Shown here piece by piece: positions 16,928-25,709 of a stretch of DNA of 64,000 nucleotides (positions are counted from its first letter, which is position 1; each line of letters begins with the position of its first letter). The translations under genes were made by a program, and so were the position numbers. The DNA comes from Phascolarctobacterium_A sp034086985. GTDB taxonomy: Bacteria > Bacillota > Negativicutes > Acidaminococcales > Acidaminococcaceae. Under the pieces are notes generated by a model. That model ran no database searches and was not told the origin of the DNA. It was given only the letters and a program-made list of their open reading frames with translations. The stretch lies in the NCBI GenBank assembly GCA_034086985.1, contig JAXDZG010000009.1, forward strand, positions 1-64,000, in the 5' to 3' direction.

Positions 16928-18205
16928 TTCCACAAAAATCCCGAAGATTTGATTACCTATTTCCATGCCTTTAGCGGTCAAGGCTAAGCGCTGTTTAGCT
17001 ACATCGTAGTATAGATACCCCTGCTCCACCAAGGGCTGCAGCTGCCCTTGGTAGCGCTGCCACACGTCCACGCCGAAGCGCGTCTGCGCTTCGGCTAAGT
17101 CTGCTCCCTGAGCTCGACGCAAGCCCATGAACATAAACTCTTCTAATTGTTGGGCTGGAGTAAGCTCTTCTATAGCGTACAGCTTACTAGTGCGCCAGTT
17201 GGTGGTCGTTAAGGCATTTGCTTCTGCGATATATTCCGGGACCGTGCTGATGGCAGTGCGACGATAGGCCATTGTTCGCTCATGATTAACCGAGCCCCTC
17301 GCTTGTGAAGCGTTGGCGTAGTATGTCTTACGCACGTCATTTAAGGCATCATCATTAACGTCAAACCCACACGCTGCAGCGCCGAAGGCGATGTATGGAT
17401 GGTACTGCCAATAAACGGTGTTGTGCCTAGAATATTGCCCGTTTTTAGCGTAGTTGCTAATCTCATAGCGCTCAAAGCCTGCCTCAGCCAGCAGGCTTTG
17501 CACTAGCTCGTACATGTCCGCAGCAGTGTCCTCATCCGGCAAAAGGATTTTGCCGGACGCCACCAAACGCTCCAGCGGCGTGCCCTCCTCCACGATGAGT
17601 CCATACACAGAAAGATGCTCGATACCGGTGGCGAGGAGCCGCTGGAGCGTATCTGCCAGGCTTGCCAGGGACTGCCCTGGCAAGCCATAGATAAGGTCGC
17701 AGCTAACGCGCCGAAAGCCCGCGTCCCTGGCAAGGTCCAGGGCCGCAAGGGCCTCTGCGGCGCTGTGGATGCGACCAATAGCGCGCAGCTCGGCGTCCTG
17801 CAAGCTCTGGACGCCGAAGCTGACGCGGTCGAAGCCTGCGGCGCGCAGGCGCTGTAGCTTAGCTAAATCAGCTGTACCGGGGTTCACTTCGATAGTCGCT
17901 TCCGCTGGAAGCTGCCAAAAGCCGCACTTCTTTAAGGTTGCAGCAAGGCGCTCTATGCAAGCGGTGGGGAGCACGCTGGGCGTGCCCCCGCCGAAGTAAA
18001 TCGTTGCCCCAGCTGCAACCTTGACTGCTTCCTCCGACCGCACTTCTATTTCATGGCACAGGGAGTCCGTATAGGCCCGCATTTCCCTCTCGCCAAAGCA
18101 AGCATAGGAAGCAAAATCGCAGTACAGGCACTTCTGCTTACAAAAGGGGATGTGTACGTATATGGCTTGATATTGGCACCAAGCCTTACTTTCAGTCAAC
18201 TCCAA
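16916..18205 (-). CDS. hemW: Radical SAM protein HemW (HemN-like)
   Basis: 429 residues. Radical-SAM CxxxCxxC in HIPFCKQKCLYCDF, then the GGGTPS SAM-binding motif and RVSFGVQSL. The C-terminal HemN-type domain has the FMGLRR motif. HemW proteins insert or carry haem, rather than oxidising coproporphyrinogen. No ATG is available near the N terminus; a TTG at 18205 is the most upstream option and has no clear ribosome site, so the start is uncertain. The gene sits directly upstream of the heat-shock operon, as in many Firmicutes. Confidence 0.92.
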   Translation of the reverse strand: MELTESKAWCQYQAIYVHIPFCKQKCLYCDFASYACFGEREMRAYTDSLCHEIEVRSEEAVKVAAGATIYFGGGTPSVLPTACIERLAATLKKCGFWQLPAEATIEVNPGTADLAKLQRLRAAGFDRVSFGVQSLQDAELRAIGRIHSAAEALAALDLARDAGFRRVSCDLIYGLPGQSLASLADTLQRLLATGIEHLSVYGLIVEEGTPLERLVASGKILLPDEDTAADMYELVQSLLAEAGFERYEISNYAKNGQYSRHNTVYWQYHPYIAFGAAACGFDVNDDALNDVRKTYYANASQARGSVNHERTMAYRRTAISTVPEYIAEANALTTTNWRTSKLYAIEELTPAQQLEEFMFMGLRRAQGADLAEAQTRFGVDVWQRYQGQLQPLVEQGYLYYDVAKQRLALTAKGMEIGNQIFGIFVEGEE

Positions 18206-18238
18206 AGGTATACCAACTTTCTTCTATTAGAACAAATG

Positions 18239-18267
18239 TTGCTTTATGTTTAGAAATATGCTATAAT
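18239..18267 (+). promoter_or_regulatory. Promoter of the type I toxin mRNA
   Basis: -35 TTGCTT (18239-18244), 17-bp spacer, consensus -10 TATAAT (18262-18267). Start of the transcript is expected near 18273, giving a leader of about 58 nt before the toxin ATG. Confidence 0.8.
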
Positions 18268-18299
18268 GTAATGGACAACCGTGTTGCAGGGTGGCGTTG

Positions 18300-18322
18300 C
18301 CTCCATTTCCTATGAATGGAGG
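18300..18322 (+). promoter_or_regulatory. Hairpin sequestering the toxin ribosome-binding site
   Basis: CCTCCATT (18300-18307), 7-nt loop, AATGGAGG (18315-18322) is a perfect 8-bp stem. The 3' arm contains the GGAGG that lies ahead of the toxin ATG at 18331, so the folded leader should block translation. Leader structures of this kind are known in type I toxin mRNAs. Confidence 0.75.
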
Positions 18323-18330
18323 TGATGTCT

Positions 18331-18420
18331 ATGGAAAACTACTCATTTCAAGACCTTATGGCCTTTGGAATGTTTCTTTTAGCATTGCTGACGTTCATCA
18401 AATTGAACAATCAAAAGTAG
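18331..18420 (+). CDS. Holin-like type I toxin peptide (29 residues)
   Basis: Encodes 29 residues: MENYSFQDLMAFGMFLLALL, then TFIKLNNQK. It has a short polar N terminus, one transmembrane helix (about 9-23) and a charged tail, matching the putative holin-like toxin family (Hol_Tox; TxpA/BsrG-like). Such peptides insert in the membrane and stop growth when overproduced. GGAGG lies eight bases upstream of the ATG but is in a hairpin. A convergent small RNA overlaps the 3' end of the mRNA. The toxic role is inferred from family and locus layout. Confidence 0.8.
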   Translation: MENYSFQDLMAFGMFLLALLTFIKLNNQK

Positions 18421-18429
18421 CCATTACAT

Positions 18430-18521
18430 AGAAAAACCGCCCCAAAACTTTGGCGAGTGAACGGGCGGTTTATTCTACCTTATTAACATCGGCAACCCAC
18501 CTTGTGGGCGGTTGTCTTTCT
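18430..18521 (-). ncRNA. Probable antitoxin small RNA, convergent with the toxin mRNA
   Basis: On the minus strand a promoter (-35 TTGCAA 18550-18555, 16-bp spacer, -10 TATAAT 18528-18533) should start a transcript near 18521. It contains a hairpin (CCCAC / GTGGG), then a terminator stem (AAACCGCCC / GGGCGGTTT) ending in TTTTT near 18432. The RNA would be about 90 nt. It overlaps the toxin mRNA tail but not the coding region, the layout of RatA/TxpA and SR4/BsrG pairs. Confidence 0.75.
18432..18471. terminator. Terminator shared by toxin mRNA and antitoxin RNA
   Basis: Stem AAACCGCCC (18434-18442) and GGGCGGTTT (18463-18471) with a 20-nt loop. It has five T on the minus strand and TTTATT on the plus strand, so it can act in both directions but is stronger for the small RNA. 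Confidence 0.75.
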
Positions 18522-18559
18522 ATGTCTATTATAGCATATTATGTACTTTTTGCAAGTCT

Positions 18560-19972
18560 TTAAATCTTAGCCTTCAGCTCAGCCAACTTGGCCTCCTGTG
18601 CTGCCAAAACCTTGTCACCCATAGCAAACTGCTTCTCGTTTTCGGAGAAGGCCGGTCCACCATAGGAACGACGTGCTTCTACACAGTTGGCAGGGTCAAG
18701 AGCTGCCAGTAAATCGCTGTCAAAAAGCTCGGAAAACTGCTTGTATTCCTCGATGGGGATTTCCAAAAGGAACTTACCCTTTTCAATAGCATAGGCTACA
18801 CATTTACCAACCACTTCATGAGCCTGACGGAAGGGCAAGCCCTTGCGTACCAAATAATCGGCCAAATCAGTAGCATTGGAGAAGTCATGAGCCACAGCCT
18901 GGGCCATCTTATCCACATTCACAGTCATGGTGAGGATCATATCACGATATACGGCTAAGGTGAACTTCACCGTGTCGATAGCGTCAAAGAAGCCCTCCTT
19001 GTCCTCCTGCAAATCCTTGTTATAGGTCAGGGGCAAGCCCTTAGCAGTGGTCAGCATAGCCATCAAATGACCATACACACGACCGGTCTTACCGCGTACC
19101 AACTCGGAAATATCCGGGTTTTTCTTTTGCGGCATCATGGAAGAGCCGGTAGCAAAGGCATCGTCCAGCTCCACAAAGCCAAACTCAGTGCTGCTCCACA
19201 GGCAAATCTCCTCGCTTAAACGGCTCATGTGCATCATAAGCGTAGAAGCGAAGGACAAAAATTCGATAACATAGTCACGGTCGCTAACTGCGTCCATAGA
19301 GTTGGGATAAACAGTGCTAAAGTTCAGCTCCTCAGCCACCATATGACGGTCAATGGGGAAGGTGGTGCCAGCGATAGCGCCGGCGCCCAGAGGCATCATA
19401 TCCGCGCCCTCCCATACGCCTAACAGGCGACGGAAGTCCCGCTGCAGCATATTGAAATATGCCAGCAGGTGATGAGCAAAGGTAATCGGCTGCGCACGCT
19501 GCAGATGGGTATAGCCAGGCATCAAGGTCTTCTCGTGCTGCTTCGCTACGCTCAGCAGCGCTTCCTCAAAGCGCAGCAAGAGCTCGGCAATCTCCATTAC
19601 CTCGCGCTTCATATACATATGCATATCCAGTGCTACCTGGTCATTACGGCTGCGCGCAGTATGCAGACGCGCACCGGCGCTGCCGATGCGCTCGGTCAGA
19701 CGAGCTTCTACATTCATGTGAATGTCTTCCAGAGCTACACTGAACTCAAAATTTCCAGCCTCAATATCAGCCAAAATATCCTTCAAACCGGCGATAATCT
19801 TCTCCCCGTCCTCCACCGGAATGATGCCACATTTGGCCAGCATGCGCGCATGGGCCATGCTGCCACGGATATCCTCCTGATATAAACGCTTATCAAAATC
19901 AATGGACGCATTAAATGCGTCCACTAATTCATTGGTATTCTTACTAAAACGACCGCCCCAAAGCTTAGCCAT
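18560..19972 (-). CDS. argH: Argininosuccinate lyase
   Basis: 470 residues. Last step of arginine synthesis, splitting argininosuccinate into arginine and fumarate. Signatures are TARSRNDQVALDMHMY, PGYTHLQRAQP and the fumarase-family loop GSSMMPQKKNP. Its ATG shares one base with the argG stop (TAATG), so the pair is translationally coupled. Confidence 0.98.
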   Translation of the reverse strand: MAKLWGGRFSKNTNELVDAFNASIDFDKRLYQEDIRGSMAHARMLAKCGIIPVEDGEKIIAGLKDILADIEAGNFEFSVALEDIHMNVEARLTERIGSAGARLHTARSRNDQVALDMHMYMKREVMEIAELLLRFEEALLSVAKQHEKTLMPGYTHLQRAQPITFAHHLLAYFNMLQRDFRRLLGVWEGADMMPLGAGAIAGTTFPIDRHMVAEELNFSTVYPNSMDAVSDRDYVIEFLSFASTLMMHMSRLSEEICLWSSTEFGFVELDDAFATGSSMMPQKKNPDISELVRGKTGRVYGHLMAMLTTAKGLPLTYNKDLQEDKEGFFDAIDTVKFTLAVYRDMILTMTVNVDKMAQAVAHDFSNATDLADYLVRKGLPFRQAHEVVGKCVAYAIEKGKFLLEIPIEEYKQFSELFDSDLLAALDPANCVEARRSYGGPAFSENEKQFAMGDKVLAAQEAKLAELKAKI

Positions 19973-21192
19973 TATTTCAGGGTACCTTTCTTCATCATTG
20001 CACGAACCTGCAGGGGCAGACCGAACAGATTGATGAAGCCGGTGGCATCAGCTTGGTTGTAAACCTCGTCTTCGCCGAAGGTTACATATTCTTGGCTGTA
20101 CAGGGAGTACGGGGATTTTACGCCTGCGCTGTAAATATTGCCCTTGTACAGTTTCATGCGAACAGTACCGGTAACAGTCTTTTGGGTTTCGTTTACGAAG
20201 CCATCCAGAGCCTCACGCAGGGGGCTGAACCACATGCCATCATAAACCAATTCAGAATAGCGGATGGATACTTGTTGCTTAAAGGATTGGGTTGCACGAT
20301 CCAAGCACAGGTTTTCCAGATCGTTGTGGCCGTAGTAGATGATTGCGCCGGCGGGGTTCTCATAAACGCCACGGGATTTCATGCCTACCAGACGGTCTTC
20401 AACCATATCGGTAATACCAACAGCATTGCGAATGCCGATTTCATTCAGTTTTTCTACCAGCTTAGCCGGGCTCAGCTTTTCACCGTTAACAGAAACGGGA
20501 ACGCCTTCCACATATTCCAGCTCAACATATTCCGGTTTATCAGGAGCCTTTTCAGGAATGTTAGTTACGATGAACAGCTCATCCTTAGGTGCATTCCAGG
20601 GATCCTCCAGATCGGAGCCTTCATGGGACAGATGCCACATGTTGCGGTCCATGGAATAGTCATGGTCATGGGATACAGGAATGGGAATGTTGTGAGCAGC
20701 AGCATAGTCAATTTCTTGGTCACGAGAACGCAGCTCCCATTCACGCCAAGGAGCGATAATAGCCAGATCAGGGTTCAAAGCTTTAACGGAGAGCTCAAAA
20801 CGAACTTGGTCATTGCCCTTGCCGGTAGCACCGTGAGCAATAGCGTCAGCGCCTTCAGCTTCAGCGATTTCAACCAATTTTTTAGCGATCAGCGGACGAG
20901 CAAAGGAAGTACCCAGAAGGTATTTCTTTTCATAAACAGCGCCAGCCTTAACGGTGGGCCATACATAATCCTTAATGAACTCTTCCTTCAAATCCATGAT
21001 ATAGCATTTGCTAGCACCGGTTTTGATAGCCTTGTCATGTACGGGATCCAGCTCATCGCCTTGGCCCAGGTCAGCGCAAGCAGCGATAACCTCGCAGCCA
21101 TTGTAGTTTTCCTTCAGCCAAGGAATGATTACGGATGTATCAAGGCCACCGGAGTAAGCCAGAACTACTTTTTTAATGTCTTCTTTTTTCAT
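19972..21192 (-). CDS. argG: Argininosuccinate synthase
   Basis: About 406 residues. ATP-dependent condensation of citrulline and aspartate. PP-loop VVLAYSGGLDTSV at the N terminus, then GATGKGNDQVRFE and SHEGSDLEDP. The ATG at 21192 follows TTTAGGAGG; the frame is open to 21225 without a ribosome site. argGH has its own promoter (21257-21285), separate from argCJBDF. Confidence 0.98.
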   Translation of the reverse strand: MKKEDIKKVVLAYSGGLDTSVIIPWLKENYNGCEVIAACADLGQGDELDPVHDKAIKTGASKCYIMDLKEEFIKDYVWPTVKAGAVYEKKYLLGTSFARPLIAKKLVEIAEAEGADAIAHGATGKGNDQVRFELSVKALNPDLAIIAPWREWELRSRDQEIDYAAAHNIPIPVSHDHDYSMDRNMWHLSHEGSDLEDPWNAPKDELFIVTNIPEKAPDKPEYVELEYVEGVPVSVNGEKLSPAKLVEKLNEIGIRNAVGITDMVEDRLVGMKSRGVYENPAGAIIYYGHNDLENLCLDRATQSFKQQVSIRYSELVYDGMWFSPLREALDGFVNETQKTVTGTVRMKLYKGNIYSAGVKSPYSLYSQEYVTFGEDEVYNQADATGFINLFGLPLQVRAMMKKGTLK

Positions 21193-21256
21193 TGCTAATA
21201 GCCTCCTAAAACTGCATAAAATCAAATCGCAGTGTATAATCTTACAAACTTCTTGT

Positions 21257-21285
21257 ATTATAGCACTTTTTTATGCATAATCCAA
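21257..21285 (-). promoter_or_regulatory. argGH promoter with candidate ArgR site
   Basis: On the minus strand -35 TTGGAT (21280-21285), 17 bp, -10 TATAAT (21257-21262). The spacer holds the 10-bp palindrome TTATGCATAA (21271-21280), and TGCATAAAAT recurs at 21213 in the leader. The argC promoter also has TGCATAAAAT. An ArgR/AhrC operator is inferred. Confidence 0.6.
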
Positions 21286-21321
21286 GTGTTTTTACGCATG
21301 TATACAGAATTTTTCTCTCTT

Positions 21322-22263
21322 TTACAGCACTTCGTCACTCATCAAGAGAGCCATAATAGCCTTTTGCACGTGCAAGCGGTTCTCAGCCTGGTCAAAGACC
21401 ACAGAATGGGGTCCTTCCAGCACATCCTCAGTGATTTCTTCACCGCGATGAGCAGGCAGGCAGTGCAGCACGATGCACTCAGGACGAGCTACATCCAGCA
21501 AAGCCTGGTTAATTTGATAATTATGCAGTGCCTTGAAGCGGATATCTCTTTCAGCCTCCTCACCCATGCTGGTCCACACATCGGTGTAGAGCACGTCCGC
21601 ACCCTTGGCAGCCTTGAAAAGGTCCTCCTCCACAGTAATGGTACAGCCGGTATGAGAAGCATCCTCCTGAGCCTCAGCCAAAACCTTGGGATCCGGTTGA
21701 TAGCCCTTGGGACTAGCGCAAACCATGTTCATGCCCACCTTAGCGCAGGCATACATCAGGGAATGAGCCATGTTATTGCCATCGCCTACATAAACCAGCT
21801 TACGACCTTTTAAAACCTCCATCTTTTCTTGGATGGTAAACATATCGGTCAAAGCTTGGCAGGGATGCAGTAAATCAGTCAAGCCGTTGATAACGGGCAC
21901 GCTTGCATATTTAGCCAGCTCTACCACGCTGTCATGGGAGAAGGTACGAATCATGATACCATCAACCATGCGGCTGAGCACGCGAGCGGTGTCGCGAATG
22001 GGCTCGCCACGACCGATTTGCGAAGCGGAGTCGCTCAAATAAATGGGATGACCGCCCAGCTGCCAGAAGCCAACCTCAAAGGAGGTTCTGGTACGAGTAG
22101 AAGCCTTGGAGAAGAGCATAGCCAAGGTCTTGCCCTTCAAATATTGATGGGGCTCACCCAATTTTTGTTTACGCTTTAATTTTTTGGCAACATCAAGAAT
22201 AGTTGCCACTTCACCCACTGTTAAATCGTGAATAGTAAGTAAATCCTTATTTCTTAAACCCAT
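21322..22263 (-). CDS. argF: Ornithine carbamoyltransferase
   Basis: 313 residues. Makes citrulline from ornithine and carbamoyl phosphate. Carbamoyl-phosphate loop SKASTRTRTSFE, ornithine-binding HPCQALTD, and the HCLPAHRGEE motif near the C terminus. It is the last gene of argC-J-B-D-F, 15 bp after argD. The anabolic argF name follows from context. Confidence 0.97.
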   Translation of the reverse strand: MGLRNKDLLTIHDLTVGEVATILDVAKKLKRKQKLGEPHQYLKGKTLAMLFSKASTRTRTSFEVGFWQLGGHPIYLSDSASQIGRGEPIRDTARVLSRMVDGIMIRTFSHDSVVELAKYASVPVINGLTDLLHPCQALTDMFTIQEKMEVLKGRKLVYVGDGNNMAHSLMYACAKVGMNMVCASPKGYQPDPKVLAEAQEDASHTGCTITVEEDLFKAAKGADVLYTDVWTSMGEEAERDIRFKALHNYQINQALLDVARPECIVLHCLPAHRGEEITEDVLEGPHSVVFDQAENRLHVQKAIMALLMSDEVL

Positions 22264-22278
22264 TTTCTATCCCCTTTT

Positions 22279-23469
22279 TTACATAGCTGCCAAAGCCTTA
22301 TCTAAGGCAGCCACAACCAGATCAATTTCTTCCTTAGTGATAATCAGCGGCGGCACAATACGAATAACAGTGCCGGCGGTGCAGTTCACGATAACGCCTT
22401 TAGCCAAGCAATGCTCCACTACAGGACGTCCCTCGCTGGTCAGCTCCATGCCCAAAATCAGGCCGCGACCGCGCACTTCCTTCACCTTGGCAGGATACTT
22501 AGCCTGCAGCTTTTTGAGCTCGCCAATAAAATACTCGCCCTTTTGGGCCACCTTCTCTACCAAGCCCTCGGACTTAATCGTTGCCAAGGTAGCATACACA
22601 GCAGCGCAGGCCAGCGGGTTGCCGCCGAAGGTGCCGCCGTGGTCGCCGGGCTTAAACACATGGGCCAAGCGCTCGGTTACAGCAAAGCCTGCTACCGGGA
22701 AGCCCCCGCCAATGCCCTTAGCAAAGGTCAGCACATCGGGCTTCACGCCGCTAAGCATATAGCCAAACCATTTGCCCGTGCGGGCTACACCGGTTTGCAC
22801 CTCGTCAAAAATCAGCAGCGCATCATATTTATCGCAGAGAGCACGCACCTGCTGTAAATATTCATCACTGGGCACATGCACGCCGCCCTCGCCCTGAATG
22901 GGCTCTAAAAGCACGGCGCACACATCCTCGTCCATCACAGCCTCCAAGGCCTTGATATCGGCATAGGGCACCAGCACATGACCGGGGCTCAGCGGGCCAT
23001 AGCCCACATGATAATAATCATGACCCGTAGCAGCCAAGGTATCAAAGGTACGTCCGTGGAAGGATTCATCCGCGGAAATAATTTTATATTTGGTGGGAGA
23101 TTTAGCCACGCCATATTTACGAGCCAGCTTCATAGCGCCCTCATTGCCCTCCGCACCGCAGTTGGCAAAGAAAATGCGGTCCATACCGGTGGCTTCGGCC
23201 ACTAAGCGCAACGCCTTGGCTTGGATTTCGGTGTAGTATAAATTAGAGCAGTGCATAACCTTGGCAGCTTGGTCAGCAACGGCCTTTACCAGCACCGGAT
23301 GGTTATAGCCCAAGGAGTTTACAGCAATGCCGGCGAAGGCATCAATGTACTCCTTGCCCTCGTTATCCCACACTCTGCAGCCCTGTCCGTGGTCCATCAC
23401 CATTTGGTAACGACCAAAGACAGGCAGATAATATTTCTCAGTCTGTTCAATAACAGTTTGTTTATTCAT
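22279..23469 (-). CDS. argD: Acetylornithine aminotransferase
   Basis: 396 residues, class III PLP aminotransferase. It has NCGAEGNEGAMKLAR, LIFDEVQTGVARTG and the PLP lysine in TFAKGIGGGFP. It converts N-acetylglutamate semialdehyde to N-acetylornithine. A REP-like element lies in the 81-bp gap between it and argB. Confidence 0.97.
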   Translation of the reverse strand: MNKQTVIEQTEKYYLPVFGRYQMVMDHGQGCRVWDNEGKEYIDAFAGIAVNSLGYNHPVLVKAVADQAAKVMHCSNLYYTEIQAKALRLVAEATGMDRIFFANCGAEGNEGAMKLARKYGVAKSPTKYKIISADESFHGRTFDTLAATGHDYYHVGYGPLSPGHVLVPYADIKALEAVMDEDVCAVLLEPIQGEGGVHVPSDEYLQQVRALCDKYDALLIFDEVQTGVARTGKWFGYMLSGVKPDVLTFAKGIGGGFPVAGFAVTERLAHVFKPGDHGGTFGGNPLACAAVYATLATIKSEGLVEKVAQKGEYFIGELKKLQAKYPAKVKEVRGRGLILGMELTSEGRPVVEHCLAKGVIVNCTAGTVIRIVPPLIITKEEIDLVVAALDKALAAM

Positions 23470-23490
23470 TGATAATAGGTCCCCTCTAGA

Positions 23491-23536
23491 ATTCCTCCAC
23501 CGCTAAAGCGGTCCCCCTCCCTTTAAAAAGGGAGGC
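23491..23536. repeat. REP-like double hairpin, copy 1
   Basis: Two adjacent perfect hairpins: ACCGCT-AA-AGCGGT (23499-23512) and CCTCCCTTT-N2-AAAGGGAGG (23516-23535). The same two-hairpin layout with related sequence is at 49914-49958. It lies in the argB-argD gap and looks like a dispersed non-coding repeat; it could also attenuate or stabilise the arg mRNA. Confidence 0.65.
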
Positions 23537-23550
23537 AGGATAGAAGAAAA

Positions 23551-24444
23551 TTATTTCAATTCCTTTACAACCTCGGTGCCAACGCCCTTATCGCTCAGGA
23601 TTTCCATCAAAATGGTGTGCTCAGCGCGACCATCGATGATGTGAGTCTTCTTAGCGCCGCCGCTCAAAGCGGTGATGCAAGCACGAACCTTCGGAATCAT
23701 GCCGCCGTCAATCTTGCCGCGGATAATCAGCTCTTGAGCCTTTTCAAAGGTCAGAGTGGAAATGAAGCTGTTCTCATCGCGATAGTCGGAGTAAATGCCG
23801 CGTACATCGGTCAATACCAGCAGTTTTTCAGCCTTCAAAGCGCCAGCGATTTCACCGGCAACGCTGTCAGCATTAATATTATAGGTTTCGCCCTGCGCAC
23901 CTACGCCGGTAGGAGCGATAACAGGAATAAAGCCAGCATTCAGCAGTACGTCGATAAGCTCGGTGTTAACCTTTTCTACATTGCCCACATAGCCAATATC
24001 TACCAGATTAACCTCGCCGTTTTCATAAACGTCAGCCAAATGCTTCTTAGCTTGGATCAGGGTTGCGTCCTTGCCGTTCAGGCCTACAGCCTTACCGCCC
24101 AAGGTATTCAGGCGAGCTACCAAATCGGTGTTGATCTTGCCAACCAAAGCCATTTCAGCGATACCTACGGACTCAGCGTCAGTTACGCGCAGACCGCTGA
24201 CAAACTCGCTCTTTTTGCCAGCTTGCATCAGCATACGGGTGATTTCCGGACCACCGCCGTGTACAACAACGGGACGCATGCCAGCGCATTGCAGGAAAAC
24301 GATGTCCTGCAGCACCTTGTTCTTCAGCTCATCGTTCAGCATAGCGTTGCCGCCATATTTCACCACGATGGTTTTATTTTTAAACTTGCTCAGATAAGGT
24401 AATGCCTCCACGAGAGTTTGTACTTGGGAATCGTTCATTAACAT
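23551..24444 (-). CDS. argB: Acetylglutamate kinase
   Basis: 297 residues. Phosphorylates N-acetylglutamate. Amino-acid kinase fold with KYGGNAM, VHGGGPEI, INADSVAGEIA and DGGMIPKV. The first ATG has GGAGG eight bases upstream. It is the main feedback point of the cyclic pathway; an N-terminal helix typical of arginine-sensitive forms is present (about 1-20) but sensitivity cannot be read from sequence. Confidence 0.98.
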   Translation of the reverse strand: MLMNDSQVQTLVEALPYLSKFKNKTIVVKYGGNAMLNDELKNKVLQDIVFLQCAGMRPVVVHGGGPEITRMLMQAGKKSEFVSGLRVTDAESVGIAEMALVGKINTDLVARLNTLGGKAVGLNGKDATLIQAKKHLADVYENGEVNLVDIGYVGNVEKVNTELIDVLLNAGFIPVIAPTGVGAQGETYNINADSVAGEIAGALKAEKLLVLTDVRGIYSDYRDENSFISTLTFEKAQELIIRGKIDGGMIPKVRACITALSGGAKKTHIIDGRAEHTILMEILSDKGVGTEVVKELK

Positions 24445-24484
24445 TGTAAAATCCTCCTTGAAAATTTTATTTTAGCTTTATATT

Positions 24485-25690
24485 TTAGGTATGGTATTCA
24501 CCATTAATTTTTACGTACTCATAGCTGAAGTCGCAGGTCCAAACAGTAGCGCTTTCGCTGCCAGCTGCCAAATCAATGGTCATGGAAATATCGTGCTGCG
24601 CCATAGTCGGAGCCAGCTCCTCCGCAGGCACATTGCAGTTCATGCCGTTTTCCACTAAACGGATGCCGCCGATTTCCAAATTAACCTTGTCCGCAACCAT
24701 CTCCGCGCCGCTGTAACCAGCTGCGCACACAATGCGTCCCCAGTTGGGATCCTCACCAAAGAAGGCTGTTTTTACCAGCGGGGACTTAGCAATAGCCATA
24801 GCCGCAGTCTTAGCATCCGCCCAGGTAGCAGCACCCACTACATTCACCTCTAAAAACTTCGTTGCGCCCTCCCCATCATGGGCAATCATCTTGGCCAAAT
24901 CAGTAGCGCAGGCCACCAAGGCCTCGAAAAAGGCCGGATAATCAGGATGCTCCTCGCTCAAAATGATCTCGTTTTCAGCAAGGCCATTAGCCAGCACAAT
25001 CATGCTGTCATTGGTAGAGGTATCGCCATCCACAACCACCATATTAAAGGATTGGTCCGCAGCCTTCTTCACCGCACGCTTCAGCACATCGGGAGCGATG
25101 GCTGCATCGGTGGTAATGAAGGTTAGCATGGTGGCCATATTGGGATGAATCATGCCGGCGCCCTTGGCAATGCCGGCAAATCTTACCTTGTGTCCGCCGA
25201 TTTCCGTCTCATAAGCAGCACGCTTAATGAAGGTATCGGTGGTCTGAATAGCCATGGCACAGCTTTCGCCCTCGCACTCGTCCAAGCTGTCGATGGCATC
25301 GGCGATGCCAGTCAAAAGCTTGTCCATGGGCAAAAATTGCCCGATAACGCCGGTGGAGCAGACAAAGACCTCCTCTGGCTTAATGCCCAGCAGCTCCGCT
25401 GCATGGGACTGCATCTTGCGAGCATCCGCCAGGCCCTGCTCGCCGGTGCAGGCATTAGCGCAGCCGCTATTGACTACAATAGCTTGCGCATAGCCATGCT
25501 GATTAACCTCGCGGCTCACGATGACCGGGGCCGCACACATTTTATTTTGGGTAAACACAGCGCCGCAGGCAGCGGGGGCAGTGCTATAAATCACGGCCAC
25601 ATCGTGATTGCCGCTGACCTTAATGCCAGCCTTCACACCGGCAGCAATAAAGCCCTGGGGAGCCGTTACCCACCCTTCAATTTTATTCAT
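24485..25690 (-). CDS. argJ: Bifunctional glutamate N-acetyltransferase/ornithine acetyltransferase
   Basis: 401 residues. Recycles the acetyl group between acetylornithine and glutamate and may also use acetyl-CoA. The self-cleavage site is in GMIHPNMATMLTF, with Thr as the new N terminus of the beta subunit. Other landmarks are VNSGCANACTG and GDTSTNDS. Its presence explains why no argA or argE is needed in this cluster. Confidence 0.98.
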   Translation of the reverse strand: MNKIEGWVTAPQGFIAAGVKAGIKVSGNHDVAVIYSTAPAACGAVFTQNKMCAAPVIVSREVNQHGYAQAIVVNSGCANACTGEQGLADARKMQSHAAELLGIKPEEVFVCSTGVIGQFLPMDKLLTGIADAIDSLDECEGESCAMAIQTTDTFIKRAAYETEIGGHKVRFAGIAKGAGMIHPNMATMLTFITTDAAIAPDVLKRAVKKAADQSFNMVVVDGDTSTNDSMIVLANGLAENEIILSEEHPDYPAFFEALVACATDLAKMIAHDGEGATKFLEVNVVGAATWADAKTAAMAIAKSPLVKTAFFGEDPNWGRIVCAAGYSGAEMVADKVNLEIGGIRLVENGMNCNVPAEELAPTMAQHDISMTIDLAAGSESATVWTCDFSYEYVKINGEYHT

Positions 25691-25709
25691 TCTCTATCCC
25701 TCTTTTAAC

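Noticed and set aside
20053..21198. 381-codon open frame antisense to argG
   Set aside because: Lies wholly on the opposite strand of a conserved gene and lacks any domain.
23491..23536. Rho-independent terminator splitting the arg operon
   Set aside because: The last hairpin is not followed by a T tract in the direction of transcription, and the sequence family recurs elsewhere.
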